A DNA stretch of 15,916 nt from Cudoniella acicularis (lineage: Eukaryota; Ascomycota; Leotiomycetes; Helotiales; Helotiaceae). This document shows positions 1 to 8,020 of this stretch, piece after piece (within the stretch, counting starts at the first letter, position 1; every line of letters begins with the position of its first letter). The notes beneath the pieces are model-generated. The model was not told where the DNA came from. It made no database searches and saw only the letters and a list, made by a program, of their open reading frames with translations. The translations under genes were made by a program, and so were the position numbers. The DNA is taken from contig JAAMPI010001329.1 in NCBI GenBank assembly GCA_013054445.1, positions 1-15,916 on the forward strand. The letters are read 5' to 3'.

Positions 1-540
1 TAGAGGAAGAGTTTATAGCGTATCGATTGTGTAATTCTCCAAAATGGAACCTCTCCGTATGGTCCCCCAATCCTTGAAAGCTCCCTATTAAGTTAAGGAA
101 ATGCTATAGAGACATCGTGGCTTGCTTGTATATAGGATTCGTCGATCGAGTAAGATACGGTTAAACGAGAAGCCGATATACACTACGTTACAGGAAAGAT
201 ATATACGACCTCCTAATCTGGCCATTGATGCCAAAGTGAAAAGACATACATGCTCTAGAGGAGTGTGGTGTTTTGATTTGGACTAAGCGGAAGCGACACC
301 GATAGGACTAGTGATTATAGTCCTAAGTCTTCGGAACTTACAGCCATCCCTTCTCTACTCTAACTAAAGAGTAGCCAATGTTTCTGAGAAAATAAAGTAC
401 GTGGTTTACGAAATAATATAAGGACCGTTGACGTTCTATTCTTGCGAAAGCCATAGGTTCCTGCATAGACGGAGCGGCCAATCCCTCCCGATACTTAGCG
501 CCTTACTGGAATTGGTTAGGTAGCATGCGACAAAAATGTC
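1..540. other. No gene recognised; TA-rich degenerate DNA
   Basis: I see no sustained open frame, splice-site pattern or RNA gene here. The stretch is rich in TA dinucleotides (many tata and ctatag strings), like the RIP-mutated segments elsewhere in the window. It lies directly left of the tandem array and is probably decayed repeat or intergenic DNA. Confidence 0.5.
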
Positions 541-956
541 AGCTCGCTCTCGCTAACCTCTACGGTGACCTCGATCTGCGGCCACCTCCTCGGTAATCTT
601 TACTTTCGCTCACCTGAGTTACCCCACTTCTTCGGTGATCTCGATCTACGGCCACCTCCTCGGTAGATCTTTACTTTGCTCACCTGAGTCTACCCCACCT
701 CTTCGCTGATCTCGATCTACGGCCAACTTTCGCTTACCTGGGGTCTATGCCCTACCACGTCGGTGACTTCGATCTGCGACCGATCTTTACTAGCCCTCTC
801 GCTCACTCCACTCTAAGCTTGCCTCGTCTCGATTCTCGTTCACCTCCTAGGCAATCTTTACTCTCGCTCACTCAACTCAGATTCAGCCTCGTCACTGGCC
901 TCGATTCTCGCCTATGTCCTTAGTGACCTCGACATTTGCTCACTCAAGTCTGACGT
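541..956. repeat. Degenerate tandem array, about six units of ~65 nt
   Basis: Units begin near 563, 626, 698, 754, 821 and 886. Each carries variants of GGTGACCTCGATCTGCG, then CACCTCCTCGGTAATC, then TTTACTTTCGCTCACC. The copies differ by substitutions and small indels, so the array is old. The same unit recurs reverse-complemented at 9424-9590, so it belongs to a dispersed family and is not a purely local expansion. In reverse complement, parts read as Thr-Glu-Glu-Val-like codons, so it may descend from a coding repeat; stops in all frames argue against present coding. Confidence 0.75.
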
Positions 957-982
957 ACTAGCTCGGCTGACCTCCGCACGAC

Positions 983-2024
983 ATGTCTGTAGACTTGCTA
1001 GCGAGGATTGAGCGTGACCTCTGCAAGATAGGGGAAGAACTCTGGAATATTGATGGTCTAGATAATGTTCTCGACAAGGTGCTCGAGAGACTTTTATTAT
1101 TGAAAGCGCAACTCGAAGTCTAGAAATCATTACAAGCTACTACAAACTTGCTACGACGAGTACCAAGCGACAAAGCTCTTCTAAAGCAGCAAGCCACGAA
1201 AGTAAAACATTTAGTTCGCTTCGCCTTTCGAAAGAACAGTCGTCAAGAGCTTCTTAAACGAGGCAAAAAAGGCAAAGAAGGCAAAGAAGGCAAAGAAGAT
1301 AAAGAAGGCAGACATCGGAAACTACGCAAATTAGATTGCGACACTTTAAAGCTCTATAGGTTATCTTATACGACCGAAGAAATTGTCAAATTGGGTGACG
1401 TAGAGTTTGAGATCCTCTAAAAACGCATAGAAGAATTCATCCGTCATCGCAATCTTTCCTACCTTTTATATCGCCCCGATGTGGACAAAGCTGTCGATTT
1501 CAAGCTCGAAGATCCCGAGGACGATGAGTTATTCGACAAATTTATGTAATGTACATAATGTGGTTTCTTAAAACAGACTAAGGCTGATTCGACTAGTATA
1601 CACTGCCCGACGACTATCGACCCGCAAACGAAAATACGATGCAATAGCATCACCGAACGAAGCGGCTTAAGGTGAGTTCGATCGTTACGTCTCCTTAAAA
1701 TAGCAGACTTAACTAATTTTAAAAGCGTCGGCAAAGACAAACACGAATAAATATGACGGAGATGCCTTCATCGTCGACATAGATAACGCGCGATACGCTC
1801 TGTCCTACGACGAACATGTTAGGGAAATATGGCTAACGAATCGGAAGAACAAATATAACGCCAATGATGAGAAGAATAGATCATTCCTTGATAAGAAGAA
1901 TAGGTCATTCCTTGATGAGAAGAGGAGATCATTCATCACACTTTGGATTTCAGAAGCTTTAGGTGAAGAGTTAGGCACACGGAGCAAACCAATGGTCGAT
2001 TGCAAGAGCGACAAGGAGGTATAA
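983..2024 (+). pseudogene. Remains of an unknown Lys/Glu-rich gene with RIP-type stops
   Basis: From an ATG at 983 the frame encodes MSVDLLARIERDLCKIGEEL and onwards, then meets TAG at 1121. It continues in the same frame through a basic stretch of KGKEG repeats (about 1261-1310) to TAA at 1418, and on to TAA near 1547. All of these stops could come from CAG or CAA by C-to-T. A further open frame, shifted by one, runs from about 1713 to TAA 2022-2024 and includes a DAFIVDIDNARYALSYDEH-type segment. A possible intron lies between (donor GTGAGT at 1672, TTAACTAAT branch, AG at 1725), but the phases do not join, so a frameshift is also needed. The frame ends 149 nt before the tail of copy 1, which is convergent with it. 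I do not recognise the family; the predicted N-terminal part is helical and charged. It is not an APH kinase. Confidence 0.5.
1866..1937 (+). repeat. Three in-frame 24-nt direct repeats
   Basis: Units at 1866-1889, 1890-1913 and 1914-1937 each contain a GATGAGAAGAATAGATCATT-like sequence. In the frame of the surrounding remnant they encode DEKNRSFL, DKKNRSFL and DEKRRSFI. The exact multiple of three and the in-frame placement suggest a coding minisatellite formed while the gene was still translated. Confidence 0.85.
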
Positions 2025-2173
2025 CCGACCAATAATGGGAACATCGATGCTTGTCTACACGAACAATCCACACGATTAATATAATCTTATTTAACTATTC
2101 GACTCAACCAGTCCATTTCCGCAAAAGTGCTATTAACTCTATACTCGAATTTTAATACAATAAGTAGGCTAAG

Positions 2174-2965
2174 CTACTGACAGAGAATTCCAGCTTCTAC
2201 AAGTGTATTCTTGACATCCTGAAAAGTTTCCAGCTTTGGATAGGGCGCACCTTCATTGTAAATATCATGCCCGTTGGCATGCCGGCCATGCGTCTCATTT
2301 GATTTACATACACGTGGCTCGCCATTCTCAACTTCGAACTTCCAGCCAGTCTGCCTAGTAGGGACACATCCATTCAAATTCGAGACATCTAGCATAATAG
2401 TTACTAGAGGGAGGATGAGCTCTAACATGCGTGCGGGATTTTGGTCGATGATCTGAAGTCCAACAAGCGTTGATAGGTTATTCGTGTTCAGATAATCGGC
2501 CAGCTCCGGGAGGAAGGCGCTGTTAACTCCGGACAAATCGGGTATAGGACCTGTTTGATACTCGTATGGGTGGAAACCGTGGTCTGTGAGAACGAATATA
2601 TGTCCATACACGTTGCTAAGATCCATAGTCTCGATCGCGGCGGTTCTGGCCCAGCGGCAGTAAGGCTTATCGTAGATGACACCGAGTATGGCGGTGTTCT
2701 CAGGGGCAGCGAAGTGGCCATGGGCTAAATGGATGCCGAGGACTCTCTTAGCGCGATTCCGAACGAAGATTATAGCAAGGTTGTATATGTGTGACTCAAG
2801 GATTTCCGGTTGTTGTGAATCGGTCGGGAGTACGTTATAACTACGCAAATTAGTCAAAAATCGACAAATTTTAGAGGTTGTTACTTATAGTTTACGGCTT
2901 TCCTCTAAGTCCTGGACCTTTAGAGCCTTGTTAAGGCCAGGAACGTCGAATGGTTTTGCTCCTAT
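2174..2965 (-). pseudogene. Unknown-family gene, copy 1 (start codon and splice donor lost)
   Basis: Paralogue of the intact gene at 7048-7851. Exon 2 (2840-2174, ending in TAG) is open and encodes YNVLPTD, the histidine motif HLAHGHF, GHIFVL, GCVPTRQTGW, PRVC and SNETH in the same order as the intact copy. Exon 1 is recognisable at 2965-2889 and reads GAKPFDVPGLNKALKVQDL, matching the intact exon 1 around IPGL and KDLQ. A 48-nt intron (2888-2841) has a TTGACTAAT branch and a GTAG acceptor in the correct phase 2, but its donor reads ATAAGT, not GTAAGT. The codon at the expected start (2965-2963) is ATA, not ATG. Both are G-to-A changes at sites where the other strand would have had CpA, the usual RIP target. 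No ATG lies in frame before the conserved core, so a normal protein is unlikely. Function unknown. Confidence 0.7.
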
Positions 2966-2993
2966 AGTTTCGTAAAGCGGGCCAAGTAGGCGA

Positions 2994-3278
2994 ATGTACG
3001 ACGGTTCTAGACGCGAGCTGAAAGCGTACGAGCTTAAGGAGAGGAATAGGATTATCGCCTATATAGTATATAAGCAGCTATGGTAGGCGGTAGGATGGAT
3101 GGAGGCTTGTCCTAGTATTACCTTGGCTGTGGAGGATGTGGTTGTGCCGTGGCGAGATTTGGAGAATGAGGTTGCTATTTGCGTAGAGGCCGAAGGTAAA
3201 GTCGAGCCTACAATGTCAGAGGCACTTCCTACGCCTCTGATAGAATATGTTAAGGGCGATAGGCAGAAGCAGGTATAG
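2994..3278 (+). pseudogene. Short degenerate coding trace, unknown
   Basis: A frame from ATG 2994 reads MYDGSRRELKAYELKERNRI, passes one TAG (after YKQLW, near 3087), and continues AVGWMEACPSITLAVEDVVV to TAG 3276-3278, followed directly by TAA. The composition looks protein-like and the internal stop could come from CAG. It begins only about 30 nt from the decayed start of copy 1 on the other strand, so the ATG is probably not an original start. It may be a fragment of a larger lost gene or mobile element. I recognise no domain. Confidence 0.3.
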
Positions 3279-3375
3279 TAAAGGCACGCGATACGAGGGA
3301 GAAATAAATCTGGTGATATATATCGCTAGGCGAAATAATGATATAAGACGGAAAATAGTGCGTAACGGCTGCCCC

Positions 3376-3639
3376 TTAGCGTAGGGTAGGATGAAATCTA
3401 TTAGCGGCTAGGGCGGAGCTAGTCCGATAGAAAACTAAGTCATCGATGTCGCTTAAAAACAACCTTAGGTGTCTGATCTCTTGTTTGTAATTCGAGAGGT
3501 TGATAAGGTTATTCACATGTAGGAAGAAATTGTGGTTTGCGGGACTTTTAAAGTGGTAGGGCACAATTCTATATAATTCGCTTAGTAAGCCGATAGTGGC
3601 CGAGTAGACCCGGCGTATTTGGGCTCTAACGCCTTTAGG
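3376..3639 (-). pseudogene. Degenerate trace, weakly like an F-box/LRR-type fungal protein
   Basis: On the minus strand an 88-codon frame without ATG runs from 3639 to TAG/TAA-bounded ends. It reads VYSATIGLLSELYRIVPYHF, then a spacer, then NNLINLSNYKQEIRHLRLFL. The rhythm (a leucine-rich LLSELYR segment, then a variable block, then IRHLRL) resembles the region after the F-box in many ascomycete F-box/leucine-rich proteins. This is pattern resemblance only; no F-box is visible. The surrounding DNA is TA-rich and broken by stops. Confidence 0.25.
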
Positions 3640-3934
3640 CTAAAAAGATGCGCAAAATTCCGCTAAAACCTGAACACTTTCTAGTAAAAATTTCGCCGAC
3701 CGTTTCGCAAATTCTAGATACTATAATTCTTAAGGCGGGATATAACCCCGACGCTAGTGGCTAAACTATAGGCACGTGTAATATGGCTATACGGCTTAGT
3801 ATGAATTAGGAATAGTACTAAATGTATTTTACTAGCTTCTACTACCCGTCCTCTTTATAACTGCTCAGAACTAGACGATCCTATAGTAATAACGACGAGG
3901 ACCTTTTCATTTGCCAGCCCCCTCCGCTAAACCA
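3640..3934. other. TA-rich intergenic DNA, nothing recognised
   Basis: No open frame of note. The base pattern (ctatag, tatata, cgctaa strings) matches the adjoining mutated pseudogenes. It probably held the upstream region of the APH-like pseudogene. Confidence 0.4.
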
Positions 3935-4969
3935 ATGTCGGACCTATTTGAGACGCAGGATAAGGTCACCTAAGACGACTGTGATACGTACGCCCAGAAC
4001 CTGGTGAAGGGCTCCGTGACACCAATGCCCTGGCAAGGTTTTCATAGCTATATACTACGGTCAAACTCGGGGCTTATCATTCAATTTCGATCGAAAGCAT
4101 CACCCCTCGACAGTTTAACGACCAAGCTTGCTAAACAAGTCCACGGCTATCTTGCTCTAGCCACTATATATCGCGGCTTGATGCCCAACTCTTTAGTATC
4201 TGTCTAGGTCATAGAAATCATTACGGGTGTTAGGTATTTGTTTACCGCTAGCACGATCACTATAGTCAAGCTAGATATCACGGTAACAGACTTCGCTAAG
4301 TAGGTCTTTGTTATTATCAAATCAATCTGTACTACTAACTGATATAACACTCTAGGTTCTATATAGCTTTATAGAAAAAAACCCTAATCTCCCGCTAAAG
4401 ACAAACACCATCTCTATACTACTAAACTCAAGCAGTTGTCTAGCTCCCTACCTCCTCGATTTACGAAAATCCTCGAAAACGTATAGAAAAATATAGGTCA
4501 GATAATAGATCTAGTGTCTTAGGTTTTGACTCACCAAGATCTCTCGGGGATGAATATCCTCGTTGATCCTGATTCCGGCCATATCACTGGTGTGGTTGAC
4601 TGGGCAGACGCTACTATTAAACCATTCGGCATAGCTCTATAGGGATTGGAGAGTGTGCTTGGTTGTAGCGGCCCTAATGGTTGGTCATACTTCGGAAGTG
4701 ATCCTTCTTATTCACACTTTAGATATGATCCTTCCCGATTACGAGCACTATTTTAGAAGACTTTCTTAAGAGAAATCAAATATATAATCTCGGATGAATG
4801 TCGTCACGCTGTTAATAAAGTTAGGACCCTTAGGGTTTTACTCCGATATGGTTTTCGTTAGGAAAATAGAACGGTGAGCCCTATAAAGGATACTACCTAC
4901 CTTGATGTGTTTCTTAAGGACGAGTTAATGTTGGCTGAGGAGTCACATCGGTCAGAAGCTTCAGAATAA
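3935..4969 (+). pseudogene. APH-like phosphotransferase pseudogene, 11 stops, no frameshift
   Basis: One frame (ATG 3935, terminal TAA 4967-4969, 345 codons) retains the aminoglycoside-phosphotransferase (PF01636-type) fold signature: HQDLSGMNILVD, the Brenner catalytic loop HxDxxxxN, followed by GVVDWADATIKPFG, the second metal-binding Asp-Trp segment. The frame holds 11 internal stops: TAA at 3971 and 4385; TAG at 4205, 4301, 4364, 4484, 4520, 4640, 4754 and 4859; TGA at 4340. Every one can be derived from CAA, CAG or CGA by a single C-to-T change, and no indel breaks the frame. This points to RIP, not ordinary decay. The N-terminus (CDTYAQNLVKGSVTP) aligns with CDTKAKDLVGGEVDP of the intact kinase at 8021-9198, and the length is almost the same (345 against 344 codons). 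Unlike that gene, it shows no intron before the catalytic loop. It lies tail to tail with copy 2. Confidence 0.85.
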
Positions 4970-5243
4970 TTAAGATCAAGCTGTTTGTTCCTCTATTGTA
5001 GGGGAGCTCTAGCTAATAAAGGAAATGGTAAGGGGAGGTTGTATGTACAGGCGTAAGCCCTAAAGGAGTGTGATAGAGACCCTATTAAGGGAAGTTCCTT
5101 AATTGGGTAGCGCAAGGGGGTTGATATAGAATATTAATCGGGAGACTTAGAGCCGCTTTTATCTGACAGGTTCCATGATCACCTAAGAGTTTCCCTATAA
5201 CACTTTATTAGTATTGGATTCCTTGAAATGTACGACAACTTAC
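4970..5243. other. Convergent intergenic spacer
   Basis: 274 nt between the 3' ends of the APH pseudogene and copy 2. TA-rich, no gene seen. It corresponds in position to the 169-nt spacer at 7852-8020 between the intact pair. Confidence 0.5.
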
Positions 5244-6049
5244 CTAGTTAACGACCTTAAAGCGCTTCAGAATGGCTTTAAGAGCAGTAATGTTTAGTGC
5301 GAGCTTTATATCGATCAAGACCTTGTGAGTCCCCTTTACCGTTTCCATGTGCGTCTCGTTGCCCTTGAAAGATGCAAATCCCTCTTTGCAAGTGAAGACC
5401 CACCCTACAGTCCTGAAAGGGGTTGCATAGTAGATATCTTGCTCTTTCAACATAACCGTTCCGCAGTCGCCGAAGTCGAATTCGGCTATGTTCCTAGCAG
5501 ATTGGCCAAGAATTTGGAGTCCAACGGTGGCTTCTAACTGATGTGATTTCAAATATTCGACCAAGTCCTTAAAGAAATCGGTACTGATATCAGACAGATC
5601 ACTTGCTTTCCCTTCGACGTATTCGTAAGCCACAAAGTGACCTCCGTCGACGAGCTTGAAGATATGTCCGTGTACGTCTACAAGATTAACCTCTTCCATC
5701 GGAATTGGTTTCGCCTAGCGACCTGAAGGTTCTGTGAAGGAATGGCCCAGCATCACGTTGTCAGCTGCAACTTTGACGTGGCCATGGATGAGGTGGACTC
5801 TAAGCCTCTCGTGGACATTGTACTTGACAAAAATCTCGGCAAGGTTTTGCAAGTGCGTGGTAGATATTTCCGATCGTAGCTCCTCGCTGTCAACGAGTGC
5901 ATTATACCTGGATTTCATTTAGCCATGAACTATGTTAAGTCATTTTGAAGTACTGAAGTGAGACTCACGTGACAGTCGAGTTGGAGATCAGCAAGGGTTG
6001 GCTGGCAGTGGAAGCCCGGAATTTGGTTTGGAGATGTGATTAAAGCCAT
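5244..6049 (-). pseudogene. Unknown-family gene, copy 2 (nonsense codon, splice phase broken)
   Basis: Paralogue of 7048-7851. Exon 1 starts at ATG 6049 and encodes MALITSPNQIPGFHC through DLQLDCH (27 codons), matching IPGL and DLQ of the intact copy. A 61-nt intron candidate (5968-5908) has a GTGAGT donor, CTTAACA branch and CCAG acceptor. Exon 1 ends in phase 0 here, while exon 2 (from 5907, G-TAT-AAT) needs two bases before it, so the frame does not join. Exon 2 carries HLIHGHV, VHGHIF, VGW and GNETH. It is interrupted by TAG at 5717-5715 exactly where the intact copy has Trp after SGR (TGG to TAG, a G-to-A change). Both cysteines conserved in copies 1 and 3 are absent. An alternative start at 5918 would bypass exon 1 but not the TAG. 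Probably non-functional. Confidence 0.7.
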
Positions 6050-6070
6050 GGTTATTCCAAATGATACAGG

Positions 6071-6090
6071 TTTTTTTTTTTTTTTTTTTT
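6071..6090. repeat. Poly-T run of 20
   Basis: An uninterrupted run of 20 T, about 20 nt upstream of the copy 2 start (poly-A on the coding strand). It may be a simple microsatellite in a 5' leader, or the A-tail scar of a leftward retroposon whose body would lie to the right. I see no convincing element body or target-site duplication. Confidence 0.8.
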
Positions 6091-6976
6091 GGTTTTGGAC
6101 AGGGGCCGTAGACACGCAAACGATATCGATTGCGGAAGAGGAAGAGGGTATCTATATCTGAAGCATCCCTCTGGAGAGGCAAGACTCCAAGGTAGGATCT
6201 GAGGTGTGATTAAAACCATCTCACCTCACGAGTAAGCTCAATGGCTGCCCGCCTTTGCCCACCGAAGCGTAGCGGGTGACACCAGACAGCCGGCCTAATC
6301 GCACACTTGCATTGTGACCAGTGAGTGCTCCGATTCTAGCGATGCATAAAAGTGTGGTGGTATGCATATGCACAAAATATTAGGCAGCCCGAACAAAAAG
6401 CTCGTTTACCACCGCCCCACCGGTGTAGGCATCCCAGTGCCAATTAATCCTTGTGCTTACTACTTGAATGGCAGATATGCTGCAAGCAAGCATCCATGGT
6501 TAACGGATGCCTTCCGCAAACAGCGGAGGAAGGGTCGAGCCGCAGGGTTTAGTGGGGCTGGAAGCTGACTCAATCCATCCCATTGCATTGAAATACACTC
6601 TCAGTCCAATCCCCTCTTGATGCCCTCGTGGAAGCGATGCGCTCTATCCCCCTGAGCGCGAAAATGCATCCTGTACCATTCCCAATTCATAGCGGGCAGG
6701 GTGCGAATGTCGCTGATTGAACAGTGAGTTTGGTAGACTGGACAGTGAGCCATTCGAAGCCCATGTTTCGGTCGACCCCATGGTGTTCACAGCCAAGCCT
6801 GACCTAAGATCCTTGTGATGTTCACGGGTGCCTTCCGCAGAGAGCGCAATGTGGGGGCCAGGTACCTTATCTGCCCCTCCAGCCCCCCATATCAAGCCTC
6901 TACCATCCTCTAACATCCCTCTATCCTCCATCGTCCATCCGCTCTCCTCTCTGGAATTTGACTATACTGTGTATGT
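6091..6976. other. Divergent intergenic region between copies 2 and 3
   Basis: About 0.9 kb of more balanced base composition with no sustained reading frame. It holds the centre of symmetry of the inverted modules (near 6550), a dispersed repeat (6424-6495), small hairpins (GCATCC at 6490-6495 with GGATGC at 6505-6510; CCTTCCGC at 6510-6517 with GCGGAGG at 6523-6529), and a pyrimidine-rich tract at about 6895-6950, typical of fungal promoters. Confidence 0.5.
6424..6495 (+). repeat. Dispersed repeat, copy A
   Basis: Shares, in the same orientation and order, CCAATTAAT, CTTGTG, TGAAT and CTGCAAGC...CATCC with 9347-9410. The spacing is nearly equal, with small indels and substitutions between the shared blocks. 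One copy sits near the centre of the inverted module arrangement, the other about 150 nt upstream of the APH kinase start. Confidence 0.6.
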
Positions 6977-6983
6977 TATAAAA
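6977..6983 (+). promoter_or_regulatory. TATA-like element for the copy 3 gene
   Basis: TATAAAA at 6977-6983, 65 nt before the ATG at 7048 and just after a CT-rich tract. Position and context fit a core promoter. Motif-based only. Confidence 0.4.
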
Positions 6984-7047
6984 ATAACGCAATCCTCGAG
7001 CATTTCAAGCACCAGATCAAACCTCCTTGACTTGCGGCCTTGACGAC

Positions 7048-7851
7048 ATGGCAACCCTTGTTGCTACTCCTTCACGCATTCCGGGTCTCGATAGCGCCTT
7101 GGAGATCAAAGACTTACAGAAAAGTCGCGATGCGTGAGCGTGAAGTTTCGACTTGAAGTCTAGCATATTACTAACAATTGCTAGCTACAATGGGCTGCTC
7201 GACGATGCGGAACAGCCACCAGTCTTGGAGGAACATATACAAAAGCTTGCAGCGCTCTTCGTCCGCCATAACGCTCACAAGACTCTTGGTGTCCATTTGA
7301 TTCATGGCCACTTCAAGACACCAGAGAATACTGTCATGCTGGGGAGCAACTTCGAAAATCCTAGTGGCCGTTGGACCAAAGTGACGGAAATCGACGCCGT
7401 CGACCTCAGCGTTGTCCATGGACATATTTTCGTTCTCACCAGTGATGGTTTCATCGCATACGAGTACCAGGACGGACCCATGCCTGACCTGTCAAGTGTT
7501 GGAAAGGAGTTCTTCGCTGACTTCATCGATTATCTTATCACAAACGACCTTACGAATCTTCTCGGCCTCCAGGTTCTTATTGATGGCATGGACCAAACCA
7601 TGTGGGAGCTCATCCTCGACCAAGGGACTGTCATGTTGGATGCAACAGTCGTACGCGGCTGCTCACCGACCCGAATTACCGGTTGGAGGTTTGAAGCCAG
7701 GGATGGGCAGCCGCGTGTATGTCAGGCAAACGAGGAGCACGCTAAAATGACTTCGGGCAACCACAAAGTGTTCAATGCTGGGAAACCTCTACCTAAACTA
7801 AGTGATGTCGACGACCTTAAGAAGGCTCTCATCAATGTGGAAATTCTTTGA
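7048..7851 (+). CDS. Unknown-family protein, copy 3 (intact, 250 aa)
   Basis: Two exons: 7048-7133 and 7185-7851, with a 51-nt intron (donor GTGAGC, CTAAC branch at 7171-7175, CTAG acceptor) in phase 2. The start is ATG 7048: exon 1 (MATLVATPSRIPGLDSALEI) has recognisable counterparts in both paralogues, whereas the longer unspliced frame entering from 7153 is intronic and has no ATG. The 250-aa protein has no signal peptide or membrane segment that I can see. Motifs shared with the paralogues, by residue: H66-L-I-H69-G-H71; G108-H109-I-F; G195-W; N211-E-x-H214. Cys188 and Cys208 are shared with copy 1 only. The clustered His with an N-E-x-H motif could bind metal, but that is inference. It is tail to tail with the kinase gene at 8021-9198, the same pairing as copy 2 with the kinase pseudogene. 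I do not recognise the family and assign no function. Confidence 0.85.
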
Positions 7852-8020
7852 TATCTTCGTCATTCCGCCCCGCGAAGAGACAGATGCGCCACCAAAGATG
7901 ATGTTAGGTTTAGTTTATGCTAGCAATTACTGATCTCAAGTCTCCAACAACACCTCCTATTTGTGTTCCTCTTTGTGCCTTTGACTCCTCCATTTTCCAA
8001 ATAGTTTCACTCAATTGAGG
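7852..8020. other. Convergent 3' spacer of the intact module
   Basis: 169 nt between the stops of copy 3 and the APH kinase. Both genes must end their transcripts here, so overlapping 3' ends are likely. No hairpin or gene stands out. Confidence 0.5.

Noticed and set aside
541..956. CRISPR array
   Set aside because: Units are diverged, contiguous and lack unique spacers of fixed length, and the window is fungal.
983..2024. A third APH-like partner converging on copy 1
   Set aside because: Length and orientation fit, but there is no HxDxxxxN loop or DW motif in any frame. The sequence is Lys/Glu-rich and unlike a kinase.
2488..2721. Open frame opposite or shifted within copy 1 (also 2274-2456)
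   Set aside because: Shadow frames of the conserved exon 2; no homology-like motifs of their own.
6362..6568. Plus-strand frame from ATG 6362 as a small gene
   Set aside because: It spans the dispersed repeat and two hairpins, shows no protein-like motif and has no introns or promoter pattern.
7153..7184. Extending the copy 3 protein upstream without splicing
   Set aside because: The unspliced frame enters at a TTG with no ATG. The bases up to 7184 hold a clean branch site and acceptor, and exon 1 at 7048-7133 has counterparts in both paralogues.
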